Shown here: piece after piece, positions 54,217 to 64,000 of the stretch
How the letters are laid out: each line of letters begins with the position of its first letter
Position numbering within the stretch: position 1 is the stretch's first letter
Notes under the pieces: model-generated
Database searches by the model: none
What the model was told of the DNA's origin: nothing
The model's input: the letters and a program-made list of their open reading frames with translations, nothing else
Assembly (NCBI GenBank): GCA_964036315.1
Contig: OZ038482.1
Coordinates: 9,912,698-9,976,697 of the forward strand
Length of the DNA: 64,000 nucleotides
From: Acanthosepion esculentum
Lineage: Eukaryota; Mollusca; Cephalopoda; Sepiida; Sepiidae
Direction: 5' to 3'
Position numbers and translations under genes: made by a program

Positions 54217-55035
54217 TAGGGTGCGATGGGTAAATTGTCACCACTTTATATTTTTTAATTTCGCGCATGCGCATTGTTTGTTTTTTATTTTGTCGACTGC
54301 ACAGTGTAGTAGGGTCAGTTGATACCGTCTGTGAGAAAAATTCTGTGACGCAATTCATTCCCCTAGAAATTTGGAAACGGCATGCTGTACTGCTTGGCAT
54401 TCGCGGCGGAAGCTCCAATAGGAACATTTCAGAGTGTTTGGGTGTCAATTTGAGGACAGTGCAGAGGATTCGGAAAGAGTTGGATGAGTCTAATGATGAT
54501 TACGAAGGTGTTTAGAGTGATCTCTATTATGCTTCATTATCCAACAGGGCCTCAGACTCAACACGAAGATCTACATCAAGTGCCCTGAGGAGGTAGTGCT
54601 GTCCTAGGTCAAGAGGGTGGCTGATGGAAGACTCTGCACCATGCCACACAAGCAGGAGAACCCAGTCATGGCTTTCCGACAATTTCTGCGACCACATAAC
54701 CTCTTACATCTGGCCAACTAATTCCCCAGACTGCAACCTCCTTGATTATTATGTGGGGTACAGTTGAGCGAGAGACCAGCATTGCTACATGTAACACCAA
54801 AGAGGAACTGAATGCAATGATTATGGCAGCATTAACCAATTTAAATAAGGAGAACGCCCAGAAGAGATGCAGGTGATTCCGAAGTCGTCTGGGGGCCATG
54901 GTTGAAACCAATGTAGATTTTATTGAATAAATTTACTCTTTCGTATTTCAAGATATTTTTGTGCACTTTTGGTAAATATATGTGTTAAATGAGATATCAG
55001 TGTTATTTTCATGTCTGTGTAATTGAGACGCTGTG
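54217..55035 (+). mobile_element. maT-type mariner, deleted copy 2, right end lost
   Basis: Left end TA then gggtgcgatgggtaaattgt at 54219, the same terminal sequence as the element at 24.6 kb. The right end homology stops after gtaattgagacg at about 55030; the expected inverted terminus is absent and unrelated sequence follows. Length about 0.8 kb. Confidence 0.8.
54300..54935 (+). pseudogene. maT-type mariner transposase remnant
   Basis: An 82-codon frame (54267-54515) gives the helix-turn-helix domain: IWKRHAVLLGIRGGSSNRNI and LRTVQRIRKELDES. After it the middle of the transposase, including the first catalytic Asp, is deleted, as in copy 1. Near 54635, relative to copy 1, 20 bases are also missing just before tctgcaccatgcc, which removes the second catalytic Asp (in QQD of copy 1) and shifts the frame. 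Further decayed text, NSPDCN-like near 54722 and KEELNAMIMAALTNLN-like near 54800, finishes the C-terminus. Inactive. Confidence 0.78.
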
Positions 55036-55589
55036 AATTTTCCGTTATTAGGTATTTTTCATGCCTGGTATTGCGTCCATAGTAAGAAGGATTTCTTAGT
55101 TGAGTGTAACGGTCCTTCATAAAGGTGTGGTATGTCCAAGTTAATCATCCTTCAGAAAATTGCCTAATGTTTTATTTATTTTTGGTAGCGGTGGAACTGT
55201 TAGGTTCTATTCATGATTTCTAGGAGTTGTAGTTGGGTTCCAGTGACAGCGATAGGTAGATTCCTTATTTCAATTTGTAGTCCATTTATCCAGTTCGTTT
55301 TGTTGTTTTTTTTGTTTTTTTAGCCATTATAGTTGGTTTTTATGCAGGTGCTCTATTATTCCGTTTGTTTAGGGGTTGTATAAGGATATACAGATTGGCA
55401 AACATTTCACATTTTGTGAAGGTATTTTCATTACTTACGGAATTTATGTTGTCTCGTTCCATGTCGAGAGTGTATGAAAATTTTAAAAAATTGGACAGAG
55501 AGAAATGCTTACTTGTTTTTTCTCCTTCGTCTGGTTAAACTTCTTTTACGTCAGGAATTCCGAAGTCTTTGTTTTTTTTGTTTTGTTTT
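55036..55589. other. No supported gene
   Basis: T-rich DNA without frames of interest. Confidence 0.4.
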
Positions 55590-55665
55590 TTTCGGAAATA
55601 TTATTTTCTTTCAGAAAATAAAACCTGCTGCAACAGTATTGCCTCTATTGCCCGAATTAATAGTC
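55590..55665. repeat. Direct repeat flanking BEL remnant (left copy)
   Basis: ttcggaaatattattttctt then cagaaaataaaacctgctgc and ctattgcccgaattaata. The right copy at 57718-57793 differs at about eight positions. Confidence 0.85.
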
Positions 55666-55908
55666 TGCAACATTCCCAAAAGGTACCAATCCCTGAGGGA
55701 ACCTAAACGAAGAGCCATTCTTCAAACTTGTCAACTGCATGGGGCCCAAAAATTTGAGCAAATACACACCTAACAACCCTTGCACAGAGAACGAATCATC
55801 CTGGACACTTGATAAGTCCACCGTCAATTTAAAACCACTGGCTTGCATACTGTTTACCGCCGCGCTAAGACCCAGCATATGAAAATCTAGGTCTAACTTT
55901 TCATCCAC
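55657..55908 (-). pseudogene. BEL/Pao protease-distal region
   Basis: An 83-codon frame with MLGLSAAVNSMQASGFKLTV, VQGLLGVYLLKFLGPMQL and QGLVPFGNVADY. It continues the protease homology of the frame above after a one-step frame change near 55900, and parallels the 7.5-7.7 kb remnant. Confidence 0.65.
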
Positions 55909-57059
55909 CAGAAAGAGATCGATTTCTTTCCATTAAGAAGCTTGACATCCAACAATACTTCACTTAATACTTTCTGCGCCGAACCCAAAAAGGTTTTAAT
56001 GACAAATTTTCTTTTAGCTGTTTGAACCGGTCTATCATTCAAGGTCCTCATTACACTACTTGAAAGGTAAGACCGTTGACTGCCAGTGTCTACCAAACAA
56101 TTTATCTTTTTCTCAGTCTTGCCCTGCCCGATTACAATCTCGAGCACGGGTAGTAATAATTCTCTGTCCTTCTCAAAACAAGGATTTACATTCCCCTGCT
56201 TCTTATCATCAGTAGGACACAAAGCGCTGCAATGAAACAGGCTCTTGCAACCCCAACAAGGCTTAAACTGGCCTTGTGCGTAAGGGCACTGCTCGGCAGA
56301 ATGTGAAGGACTAGTGCATTTGGCATACAAATTAGCTGACTTGCACACACTCAAGCGGTCCTTTAACCTAGGATATTTCCTACAAGAATATCCAGTTTTA
56401 GCATTAGAACGACAAAAATTGCACCTAAACTTCTCGGGTGCAGCTTTAACTAAGAAATTTTCCAGGGCTGAGGGCTTTCTATCATTTGGAAGTACCTTAA
56501 CCTTGCTCGAACTAAGGGCTCTCTGCTTATAAGCATTTTTATCAGGACAAGCTATTTTGGGCTTAGTAATTCCTAATGTTCGGATAGCATCTGAATATAC
56601 GGAGAATAACTCCTCCAATTCAGGGTAATTATTTCCCACCCGATTGATAACTTCACGTCGAAACGACACAGGCAGTTTACTGAACACTACTTGACTCATA
56701 AACTTGCTACCTGGAGAACCTTTGTCCAGGAAATCCAAGGAGAAGGAATTCTTCAACTCATGGAGTTGTGTCTTAATGTTGGTGAGAAACGATCTGATGT
56801 TATCCCACTCTTGGTCCTTCACTACTCTGGAGTTAGAAATGGATAGAAACATTTGATCCATTATACGTTCCCTATCAAGGAACTCCCTATTCAATATATC
56901 CAAGGCAGACTCGTAGTTTTCGTCCGAGATGGTTAGGTGGTTAATGAGCTTGAGGGCATGGCCTCTGAGATGATTTCTGAGAATAATCAACCCCAGACTC
57001 CTATCATCTATGCTCAAAACACAGTTTTCAAACTCTTTAAAAAGGTTCAGATAGGCCAA
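55893..57059 (-). CDS. BEL/Pao gag and aspartic protease (388-codon frame)
   Basis: Residues 1-190 are a helical gag domain (LFKEFENCVLSIDDRSLG, GHALKLINHLTISDENYESA, FREVINRVGNNYPELEEL-like text). Residues 215-285 are Cys-rich knuckles (CNFCRSNAKTGYSC, CTSPSHSAEQCPY, CWGCKSLFHCSALC), which would package element RNA. Near residue 325 INCLVDTGSQRSYLSSSVMR is the aspartic protease box with the catalytic Asp intact (DTG), in contrast to the Tyr of the 7.9-kb copy. The frame ends after NGKKSISFWW. The first Met is probably internal: gag homology begins upstream at 57310-57071 (LKDLHRIETQFVVETEIYLG) in another frame. Confidence 0.82.
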   Translation of the reverse strand: MAYLNLFKEFENCVLSIDDRSLGLIILRNHLRGHALKLINHLTISDENYESALDILNREFLDRERIMDQMFLSISNSRVVKDQEWDNIRSFLTNIKTQLHELKNSFSLDFLDKGSPGSKFMSQVVFSKLPVSFRREVINRVGNNYPELEELFSVYSDAIRTLGITKPKIACPDKNAYKQRALSSSKVKVLPNDRKPSALENFLVKAAPEKFRCNFCRSNAKTGYSCRKYPRLKDRLSVCKSANLYAKCTSPSHSAEQCPYAQGQFKPCWGCKSLFHCSALCPTDDKKQGNVNPCFEKDRELLLPVLEIVIGQGKTEKKINCLVDTGSQRSYLSSSVMRTLNDRPVQTAKRKFVIKTFLGSAQKVLSEVLLDVKLLNGKKSISFWWMKS

Positions 57060-57070
57060 TTTGTCATTCT

Positions 57071-57310
57071 CTAAACTTTCTGGATCGAAAACAGGGACTC
57101 CAGCTTGGGAGTTACCTTGTAAGGAGCCACACTGAAATTATCCTGTGGCTTTGCCAGGCAAACTCGGCCTTCACCATTACACCTCTTTCTTATACGGCCT
57201 AAATAGATTTCAGTTTCAACCACAAACTGGGTTTCTATTCTATGAAGATCTTTTAACATTTCTGCCATGACTTTAATAAAAAAAAACATATTTATAATAA
57301 TTTCCATCAT
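57071..57310 (-). pseudogene. BEL/Pao gag N-terminus
   Basis: A 79-codon frame with MAEMLKDLHRIETQFVVETE near residue 15, likely the natural gag start, then RKRCNGEGRVC and PKLESLFSIQKV. One frame change separates it from the 388-codon frame, twelve bases away. Confidence 0.55.
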
Positions 57311-58648
57311 CTATGAAAATTTCTGAAAGTTTCATTAACTTCCGACAATTATTTTTATTTGTGAAAGATTTTCCAAATTAATGTGTCATACAAAAAAAAG
57401 TATTAAAAATTGTATATGTTATTTAGTTCCGGTGATAAATAGAAACAAGGTTTTTTTAAATCAAAATTTAGAATGTTCTAAAAAGAAGTAAAAATTTTAA
57501 AAAATAATTAAAAAAAATTTGGTCTTTCCTCTTCATAATAACATAAGCATTTAGACGATAAAATTTTGTTTTAGTCAAGTTTGGCGTCCTTTTTTTATCA
57601 TGCTATGCCTTTTTTTAGCGATTTCGTGGAGTATCCTACTTAAACAATAACAAATTCGCAAGCAAAAATACTGTTTGAATTTTGTAAAGCAGAATTTGCA
57701 GAGTTTGAATTTTTGCAAAGTTTCGGAAATTTTCTTTTCTTTCAGAAAATAAAACATGCTGCAACAGAATTTCCTCTATTGCCCGAATTAATAACGAAAA
57801 ATAAAGAAAAAGAATGCAAATCAGATTCAATTACAAAGTAAAATTATTTATTTCTAACCAACTAAATAAGGGTTCTTGCAAAAATTCGTCCCTTTTTGCT
57901 GAGAACAGGAGAATCTATTCTCTGACTAACACAATATAAACAAAACGTAATAGAAAACAAACTTAAAAATTACAATGCACCAAAAAACAAAAAAAAAGAA
58001 TTGCGCCTACTTGCTGTGTCAATGATAACAATAAAAAAGGGGGAAGAGTCTTAGCTCTACAGTACACTTTCAGTCCTTTCAAGGTTCAAAAGTTTTATCC
58101 TTTTTCTTTTCTCTCTTGTGTAGACAAAGTTCTCTTCCTGGTGACCAACTCCCTTCTTTCTTCACTTATTTTCCTCCCGTCCGCCTGGGAATTACGCTTT
58201 TCTTTCCTGCCGCTAGAAGGTGGAAATTTACATAAACATGTGGCAAAATACTTTTTCAAAACGCACGTGTTCGCTCCTTCGTCGTCTTCTCAAGCGGCTT
58301 TGGTTCCAAACTCTTCAGCTATTGGCTTCCCTTCTGCTACTTCTCAACCCTTTTCCTATTTATGTATAGTTTGGTGTAATTTGATGTCTTTGTGTGAGTG
58401 TGTGATTTTTTTCACTTATTTTGTGAGCTTATTTCTAATTAAATAAACCTACTCTTTTTCGCCCTTCAAGCATTGGATGCCGTAGTGAAATGACATGTTT
58501 CAATTCCAGTCTGAGGGACTTAGTCCCCCAGCATACCACGTGTGACAGGGAGAACCACATATAACATAAACGTTCTACACCGTCTCATGTTCAGGAAAAA
58601 ACATAATGCGACCAAAGTAAACCAAACTAATATATCCACTACAACTAA

Positions 58649-58649
<1 letters not shown>
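57311..58649. other. No supported gene; possible BEL leader/LTR
   Basis: Contains the right copy of the 75-bp direct repeat (57718-57793). The open frame 58141-58446 has a hydrophobic, Phe/Ser-rich sequence with no recognised domain. This span would be where a 5' LTR of the minus-strand BEL remnant lies, but I could not define TG...CA ends. Confidence 0.35.
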
Positions 58650-58747
<98 letters not shown>

Positions 58748-58748
58748 A
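58650..58748. repeat. (CA)n(TA)n microsatellite
   Basis: About 39 CA units followed by about 10 TA units. Confidence 0.97.
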
Positions 58749-58923
58749 TTAATGGGGAGAAACTTGTCACTTAACTTAGTGGTGTTATTTCACGCGTATT
58801 AAAATTTTAAATGTGTTTGGAAAATAGCATGAATAAACAAATGAAAAGGCCGAGTAAATACATATGAAAAAAGACCCAAACAATTGGATTAAATATCAGC
58901 CAAATTTACGTTCGGTGCTGCTA

Positions 58924-59304
58924 TGTAGTTAAGTAAAAGTAATGAGCCCAATTGGTTTAAAGAGGAGAGGCTTACAACTACGTGTTATACGTCATGGGGG
59001 AAGGAATAGGAGGTAGGGTCTTGTTGGAGTTAGCTCCTCCTTAATTCCCTAATTGTTCACTAGGCGTCGTTCTCCCTACACTATAAATACTGGGCGACTT
59101 CTTGCCTCGTTCTCTTTTCACTTTGCATTTCAGCGGACACATTTAAAAATGTAATCTCTTGTAGCAATCAGCGTTTTCGCCCACATGGGAAAACGCCATT
59201 AAACACACATACACGTACGTACGAACATTCACCAATATACAAACTCTTTACGTTCACACACAAGTGATAATGTCTTTGTCACTTGTAAATTTGTTGTTTA
59301 ATAC
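58924..59304 (+). mobile_element. LTR-like sequence with TATA box (uncertain)
   Basis: Begins tgtagttaag, has cactataaatactgggcgac at about 59080, and ends ttgtttaataca. The layout matches 8218-8681 (tgtagt start, TATA box, ttgttaaataca end), though the middles differ. No target duplication or coding region adjoins. Probably a decayed solo LTR. Confidence 0.35.
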
Positions 59305-60057
59305 ATATATTTATTAACATATATATATCGGTCTTGTTTGTTTTCTTTACATCTTCGGTTGGATTCAATTTGAGTCCGCCATTTTCTTGTAGTTGGACCT
59401 TCTTCTAGCAAGAATAAACAGCACGTGTTTCCTAATTCAACAACACACGCAAATCCATACGGTCCTCTACAGTCTCATCTGAAGCGCGCCAAAATCAAAC
59501 TCAGCTGGAGGTGAGAAAGACAGCGGCCATGTTGAAAAATATCTACATACAACGCCATGAAAATATATGAAACAGTTTCCTCTCATAAAATGTATATACA
59601 ACAGCGTAATTGCTGTTAATATCCGGCAGTCAAGTACCTACAAAAATGCGTGTAGCTGTAATTTGTCACAGAAAGCAGCATATAAAAATCTGTGTCCGAT
59701 ACCCTTGGCCGATTTAATAACAGAAAGTGGACACGCGGAAAAAAATTTACACCTGGAAATACTGGAAATGTGACAAAAAGATACGCTATTAAAATTAGCA
59801 CAAAACAACACAAACCCATTAGTCGACTAGGAAAAGTATTTAACTTTGATATTGTCAAACTCAGAAAGGTTAAGTAGAGGCAAAAATGTCGGAGGTGCAA
59901 GAAGTTGTTCTTATATTCAACTTCTGTATGAACACGTGAAAATACGCTAGTTAAAACGTCCCGAAATGATAAGTATTTAGAGATCGCTAGAAAATCAGCG
60001 TGCTGTGATGAAAACCTGCTCCAAATGTAATAAAAACATATTTTTATCGTCAAAATC
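59305..60057. other. No supported gene
   Basis: Chance frames up to 145 codons (60053-59616 minus) lack any recognisable domain. Confidence 0.35.
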
Positions 60058-61205
60058 TTTCTAATTATTAAGAGAAAGGATCAGATTATTTTTTTATCAG
60101 ATTTTTACTCCTTTTTAGAACATTCGAAATTTTGATTAAAAACTTGTTTTTCTTGCGTCGGCAGTTGCACTAACTTTTAGTTTTAGCATAGCAAATTTTC
60201 GCCTCTTTTTGCGGTGACGGTGACGGGTGATTAATTTGGAAATTCTTGCAAAAATAAAATAATTCTCGGAGTTTAATGAAATTTTTAGGACTTATTCACA
60301 AATGAATGAAATTGTTTTTATTAGAAAATCTTAGTAAAAAATATTTTTTTACATGTGTTTCAGTCCTTACTTAATTTTATGAAAGCTTGAGAAATTCATC
60401 GATATAATTTGTCGTGACTATATTAGTTAAAAGCAGAATTCCTTGTAGAATTTTAAATCACTGATTTTATTTTGCAAAATCGGACCCGGTCTTACAGAAG
60501 ATCTGTTCTGAATTGAAAATTAAAAAAAAAACGTAATAAAAATAAGACATTATTTAATTAAATACGATTTTAATTGCAGTTATGAATAAAGACAATATTT
60601 TCTGAAGAAAAAAATTTCGATAAAAAATTAATTTTTACAAGATTTGTTTTCATTTTTTACAATTTAAAATTGAATAACTTATAAAGTTTTGAATTTTTTA
60701 AAGTTCAATTTCGATGAGATAATTTTTAGGGAATATTGTTAGAAAGTAAAACTATGTTTACTAATCATATATTTTAAAGCTTATTACAATCTGAAGACAC
60801 CGACTATTTTTAAAAGAATTTTGATTTGTTTTTATATTGTATGTCGATGCAAAATTTCTGAAATATGGATGTACAAACCGATAAATCTATGAATAAAAGG
60901 TCACGTATTTAAAGGGTTGTACCCAATTACGAGAAAACAAAACCAAACCCGAATGAAATTTGTCGTCTGCTACAACATACGTAATTATGATCACGTTTGG
61001 CTGTCAATCCACCATCAATAAATCGATTAAAACGTCAGAAAAATAAGACTCCGTGGTTAAGAAATGTACATGCAAATATACAACATTTTATGCTATAAGT
61101 AAGTAATATTTGTTTCAAATCAGATTAACTTAACTTTAAATTTGCAAATTTTCCTCAAATAACGTTTCAGAAATATATATTTTATTTTTGCAAGATTTTT
61201 AAAAG
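60058..61205 (+). repeat. Dispersed noncoding repeat family D2, copy B
   Basis: Collinear with copy A at 17740-18925. Matching blocks include ttgtttttcttgcgtcggc, ttggaaattcttgcaaaaat, ggacttattcacaaatgaat, agacaatattttctgaagaa and agtaatatttgtttcaaatc. Several 10-50-bp indels separate the copies. No open frame. Confidence 0.75.
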
Positions 61206-61807
61206 GGAAAATATGTTTTGTTTACAAATGTCTAAAAGCGGCTGACGTGATCGATTTTACTGGAAAAAAAATACAACTCTGTTCCAATCAATATAATTTC
61301 TGTCTGAAATGCACCAAAGTATTTTGCTTACCGGATATAGTAAATTTAATCCTTTAGCTTTTATTCAAAGCTAAAATGAAAGCTTCAGGAATGTTTTTTC
61401 ATTTTTTAAAAATCATTTCAAACCTTACGTACACCAAATTCATGGAGGTACCTAGATAAATTTCATTTGTTAAGACCTTCCGTGACAATATTGTTCATTC
61501 CGCTCTGACATTTACCGTGATGAAAAAAATATATGTACGTGTTAAAATATTTCTTTAATTGGCACGTTGTGAACACCCGTTTATGGATTTTTATGAAAGA
61601 AAAAGGAACATTTCATATTTGCCGACGTTGTATCATCAGTAATCACTGATGATTTACACACCTTGTTTTTGGTTGTTATTGTTTTGAGTCCCCGAGAGAG
61701 GGAGTGTCGCTCGGGGCAGTTGAATAATATGAGTAAAATGACTACCACGGTTTTCGTGTTGCTCTTTTTGTCGTTACTAAATTAATTGCAACGCTCGTGT
61801 ATGAAAC
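61206..61807. other. Presumed Gypsy 5' LTR/leader region
   Basis: 61670-61807 includes gagtccccgagagaggg and gctcggggcagttg (a small inverted motif) and ends just ahead of a tRNA primer-binding-like site. It should contain the 5' LTR of the Gypsy element to the right, but the left LTR boundary is not evident. Confidence 0.4.
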
Positions 61808-61855
61808 CTGGTGTCAGAAGTGCGAGTAAAAACACAATAATACAAACATAATATA

Positions 61856-62820
61856 ATGGAAGGAACTTTAATTCAAACAAAAAAAAAGGAAAGAAAAATG
61901 TTTAAATTACAGCCTCCAGAAGATTTTGACTTCACAGACCCTGGAAAATGGACAGCATGGTGCCAGAGATTCCAACGCTTTAGAACAGCTTCGAAATTAT
62001 CTGAAGAATCAGCAGAAACTCAAGTCAGTACGTTAATATATTGTATGGGACCAGAAGCCGAACAAATATACAAGTCATTTTCTTTCAGGAAAAAGGAAGA
62101 TGAGAAAAATTTCTACATTATATTGAGCAAATATGATACATATTTCATACCGAAAAAAAAAACATAATCCACGAGCGAGCAAAAATTTACATGAGGGCAC
62201 AGAAGGATGGCGAACCGATAGAAACATTTATCAGAGGATTGTACGGAGTGGCAGAAAATTGTGATTTTCCTAAAAAAAATTCACCAGATAAGAGACCGCT
62301 TAGTTATTGAACTAAGAAGTAAGGACTTATCAGAAAAATTACAACTGAAGGAAGACCTGAATTTAGAAAAAGCTATTGAGATAGCTCGTAGCTATCAACA
62401 AGATAAAAACCAAATTGAGGAAATTAATGAAAACTCAGATGTAGTAACGAGGAAAACTCAAAAGACAAAACAGCCAGGAGAGAAAAATTATCCTCAAAAT
62501 TCAGAGAATGTGCCTCCATTCAGATGCAAGAAGTGCAACAGATACAGTGTAACCCGGATATAAGAGACTTGTCGGGACCGGAGAGGAAGTCTCTTATATC
62601 CGGGTTTATCTTATATCCGGGTTTGGTCTATTATATATACATTAACACGAGCTCTAATTTGGGACCAGAGAAAATCTCTCTTATATCCGGGTTACACTGT
62701 ATCACAAGTTTAACAACTGCCCGTCAAAAGGGAAAACCTGTCGAAAGTGTGATAAAATGAACCACTTTGCAAAAAAATATGTTGCAAGTCAAAGACTGCA
62801 AATATACGAGAAATAAGGAA
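61856..62820 (+). pseudogene. Gypsy gag with zinc knuckles, interrupted
   Basis: From the Met at 61856: FKLQPPEDFDFTDPGKWTAW, RFQRFRTASKL and STLIYCMGPEAEQIYKSF, the Gypsy gag N-terminal domain. After a stop at 62165 another frame has IHERAKIYMRAQKDGEPIET and LRSKDLSEKLQLKEDLNLEK (62261-62563). The Cys-rich end starts with FRCKKCNRY at about 62520, is broken by a 155-bp MITE, and resumes with NCPSKGKTCRKCDKMNHFAK at about 62710-62780. Gag would package the element RNA; this copy could not make it in one piece. Confidence 0.75.
62543..62701. mobile_element. Tc1/mariner-type MITE with 25-bp terminal inverted repeats
   Basis: tacagtgtaacccggatata (62543 onward, 25 bp) is the exact reverse complement of the sequence ending at 62701. 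The outermost TA on each side is a TA target duplication, and the element proper starts CAGTG, as in Tc1/mariner. Inside, tcttatatccgggtt occurs three times, twice within 30 bp in the left half and once as the right terminus. No gene. It sits in the zinc-knuckle region of the Gypsy gag. Confidence 0.9.
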
Positions 62821-62929
62821 AAAGCCACCAGAGGAATACTTCCTTAGATCAATATATAAAAAAAGAACTCAGAGAAAAATTAATAGATTCTTGGCATGTA
62901 AAACTAAAGGTAGGTGAAATACCTATTGT

Positions 62930-63353
62930 TTTTAAAATTGATACCGGGGCAAATATCAATGTTATTAGTTCTAAGACATGTCGAACATTGAAAAAAATAC
63001 CAAATTTGAAATCAGTATATGGCATTTATAAAAGTCCTGGTGGTTCATTAACCTGCAAAGGAAAATTCACCGTTAATACGAGATATAAAGACAAGTCGTA
63101 TACATTTGACATTCATGTAATAGATAATAATATGGACAAGTTATTATCTAGAGATACAGCGTATAAAATGGGACTTGTTGCCGTAGAAGCCAATGTTAAT
63201 AAGAATTGTGGGAAATTAACTGCATGTATGAAAGGAGAGCCAGTAAAAATGACACTAAGAAGTGATGCAATATACACAGGACACCTTGGAATAAATAAAT
63301 GCAGAGAACGAGCAAAAATGTGTGTATGGTGGCCAAAATATCACGGGAAATAG
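62930..63353 (+). pseudogene. Gypsy protease fused to integrase zinc domain
   Basis: One frame holds the aspartic protease (FKIDTGANINVISSKT with catalytic Asp; FDIHVIDNNMDKLLSRD-like flap and C-terminal text) and, directly after KLTACMKGEPVKM at about 63250, the integrase zinc-binding text AIYTGHLGINKCRERAKMCV and WWPKYHG. In Gypsy elements RT and RNase H, about 500 residues, stand between the two. The junction is in frame, so the deletion left an open frame. The second half of the zinc domain (CEFCNCH) continues in another frame at 63370. Confidence 0.8.
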
Positions 63354-63452
63354 AAGACTTCATCAAGGGATGTGAATTTTGTAATTGTCATCGCGCTGCA
63401 AATCCCCACGAAACCTTGAAACCAACCACTGCCAGATAAGCCTTGGCAGAAG

Positions 63453-63800
63453 GTGGGAACAGACATTCTAAAATTGGATGGAGACTATTACTTAGTGGTA
63501 ATAGACTATTTCTCTCGTAACTTTGAAATAATGAAATTAAGTTCACTGACAAGTAAAACAGTAATTGGAAAATTAAAAAATATATTTGCGAGATGGGGAA
63601 TACCAGATAAAGTCGTAAGTGATAACGGAAGACAATTCACAAGAACATATTTCAGAAAATTTGCTAAAAGATATGGGTTCACATGTAGAACAGTGAGTCC
63701 TCATTTTTCACAAGCAAATAGAGCCACTGAAAGTGCAGTGAAAATTGTGAAAACGATATTACGACAGCCAAACATTTATCGCATTAATGGCATACCGTAG
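63453..63800 (+). CDS. Gypsy integrase catalytic core
   Basis: A 115-codon frame. The catalytic acids are visible: Asp in MGTDILKLDGDYYLVVIDYF (residue 4), Asp in KVVSDNGRQF (near residue 57) and Glu in ANRATESAVKIVK (near residue 93); the last motif is usually S-N-G-Q-A-E, so the surrounding residues are altered. The frame ends at NGIP; the C-terminal part resumes in another frame near 63830 with HPNKLKPKWPNF and ends at the window edge in LKVGD. The start Met is internal to Pol. Confidence 0.82.
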   Translation: MGTDILKLDGDYYLVVIDYFSRNFEIMKLSSLTSKTVIGKLKNIFARWGIPDKVVSDNGRQFTRTYFRKFAKRYGFTCRTVSPHFSQANRATESAVKIVKTILRQPNIYRINGIP

Positions 63801-64000
63801 TACATCGATAACTGCTACTTTTGATGGACAGGAAAATTAAAACAACTTTACCTAGTCACCCAAATAAATTAAAACCTAAATGGCCAAATTTTAGGAAAGT
63901 AAAAGAACAAGATGGATCTTATAAAACAGGAAGCAAATTAATAAATTATGATAAAAGACATGGAGGTAAGGATCTGAAACCACTAAAAGTGGGAGATAGA

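Larger units (their letters stand above)
55590..57310 (-). mobile_element. BEL/Pao gag-protease remnant
   Basis: Minus-strand gag and protease of a BEL/Pao element, better preserved than the 7-9.7 kb one. RT, RNase H and integrase are absent: coding homology stops at about 55660, where a 75-bp block begins that also occurs at 57720-57793. That block could be a piece of the LTRs, so the element may have lost everything between protease and 3' LTR. Confidence 0.7.
61808..64000 (+). mobile_element. Gypsy LTR retrotransposon 5' part, RT deleted, runs off window
   Basis: tggtgtcagaagtgcgag at 61811 resembles a primer-binding site. Then come gag (61856-62760), protease (about 62930-63190), integrase zinc domain (about 63260-63350), integrase core (63453-63800) and integrase C-terminus (about 63830-64000). 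RT and RNase H are absent between protease and integrase. A MITE interrupts gag. Only the 5' side is visible; the 3' LTR lies beyond the window. Confidence 0.82.

Noticed and set aside
60053..60058. Link between repeat D2 copy B and the Gypsy element at 61.8 kb as its long LTR
   Set aside because: Copy A at 17.7-18.9 kb has no such Gypsy next to it in the same position, and no TG...CA ends were found.

Overview
This is repeat-dominated eukaryotic DNA. I see no convincing host protein-coding gene, no rRNA gene, no CRISPR array and no bacterial-style operon. Dense AT, CA, GA and AAT microsatellites, together with decayed LINE, Penelope, Gypsy, BEL/Pao, mariner and pogo-type pieces, suggest an invertebrate genome. 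A mollusc, and perhaps a cephalopod, fits best by recollection of similar repeat coding fragments; the taxonomic call is an inference.

Layout, left to right. 1-1.6 kb: two head-to-head pieces of a CR1/Jockey-like LINE; one carries a 147-bp in-frame tandem amplification of the reverse-transcriptase catalytic motif. 2-6.3 kb: a dispersed repeat family, a solo LTR (5032-5275) and a 25-bp hairpin minisatellite. 7-9.7 kb: a decayed BEL/Pao element on the minus strand that has lost its reverse transcriptase. 10-12.9 kb: a nearly complete RTE-like LINE (endonuclease plus RT, minus strand). 13-19 kb: a small MITE, microsatellites, a pogo-like transposase remnant, a 68-bp perfect palindrome and a 1.2-kb noncoding dispersed repeat. 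19,484-24,558: a nearly complete Gypsy element with both LTRs, minus strand. 24.6-25.4 kb: a deleted maT-type (DD37D) mariner.

The centre, about 25,838-43,138, is a single satellite array: 94 monomers with an exact 184-bp spacing. It has a homogenised core of 34 copies, a trimeric higher-order pattern to its left, and a distinct sequence variant at the right edge. It has no long open frame.

Right of the array: a fold-back element, fragments of BovB-like RTE and another LINE, then a Penelope-like element (48.1-49.6 kb) whose RT and GIY-YIG halves face opposite ways. Four sequences at 48.2, 49.5, 53.1 and 53.4 kb fit the small hammerhead ribozyme pattern known from Penelope-like elements, and two of them follow a tRNA-like Pol III promoter. 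Then a second deleted mariner (54.2-55.0 kb), a BEL/Pao gag-protease remnant (55.6-57.3 kb), the second copy of the 1.2-kb dispersed repeat (60.1-61.2 kb), and the 5' part of a Gypsy element running off the window end (61.8-64 kb). That Gypsy has a Tc1/mariner-type MITE in its zinc knuckle and lacks RT.

The elements do not form a pathway. The shared history is repeated insertion, internal deletion (often of the polymerase or catalytic domain) and local amplification. All comparisons were made by eye, so copy counts and boundaries away from exact motifs are approximate.
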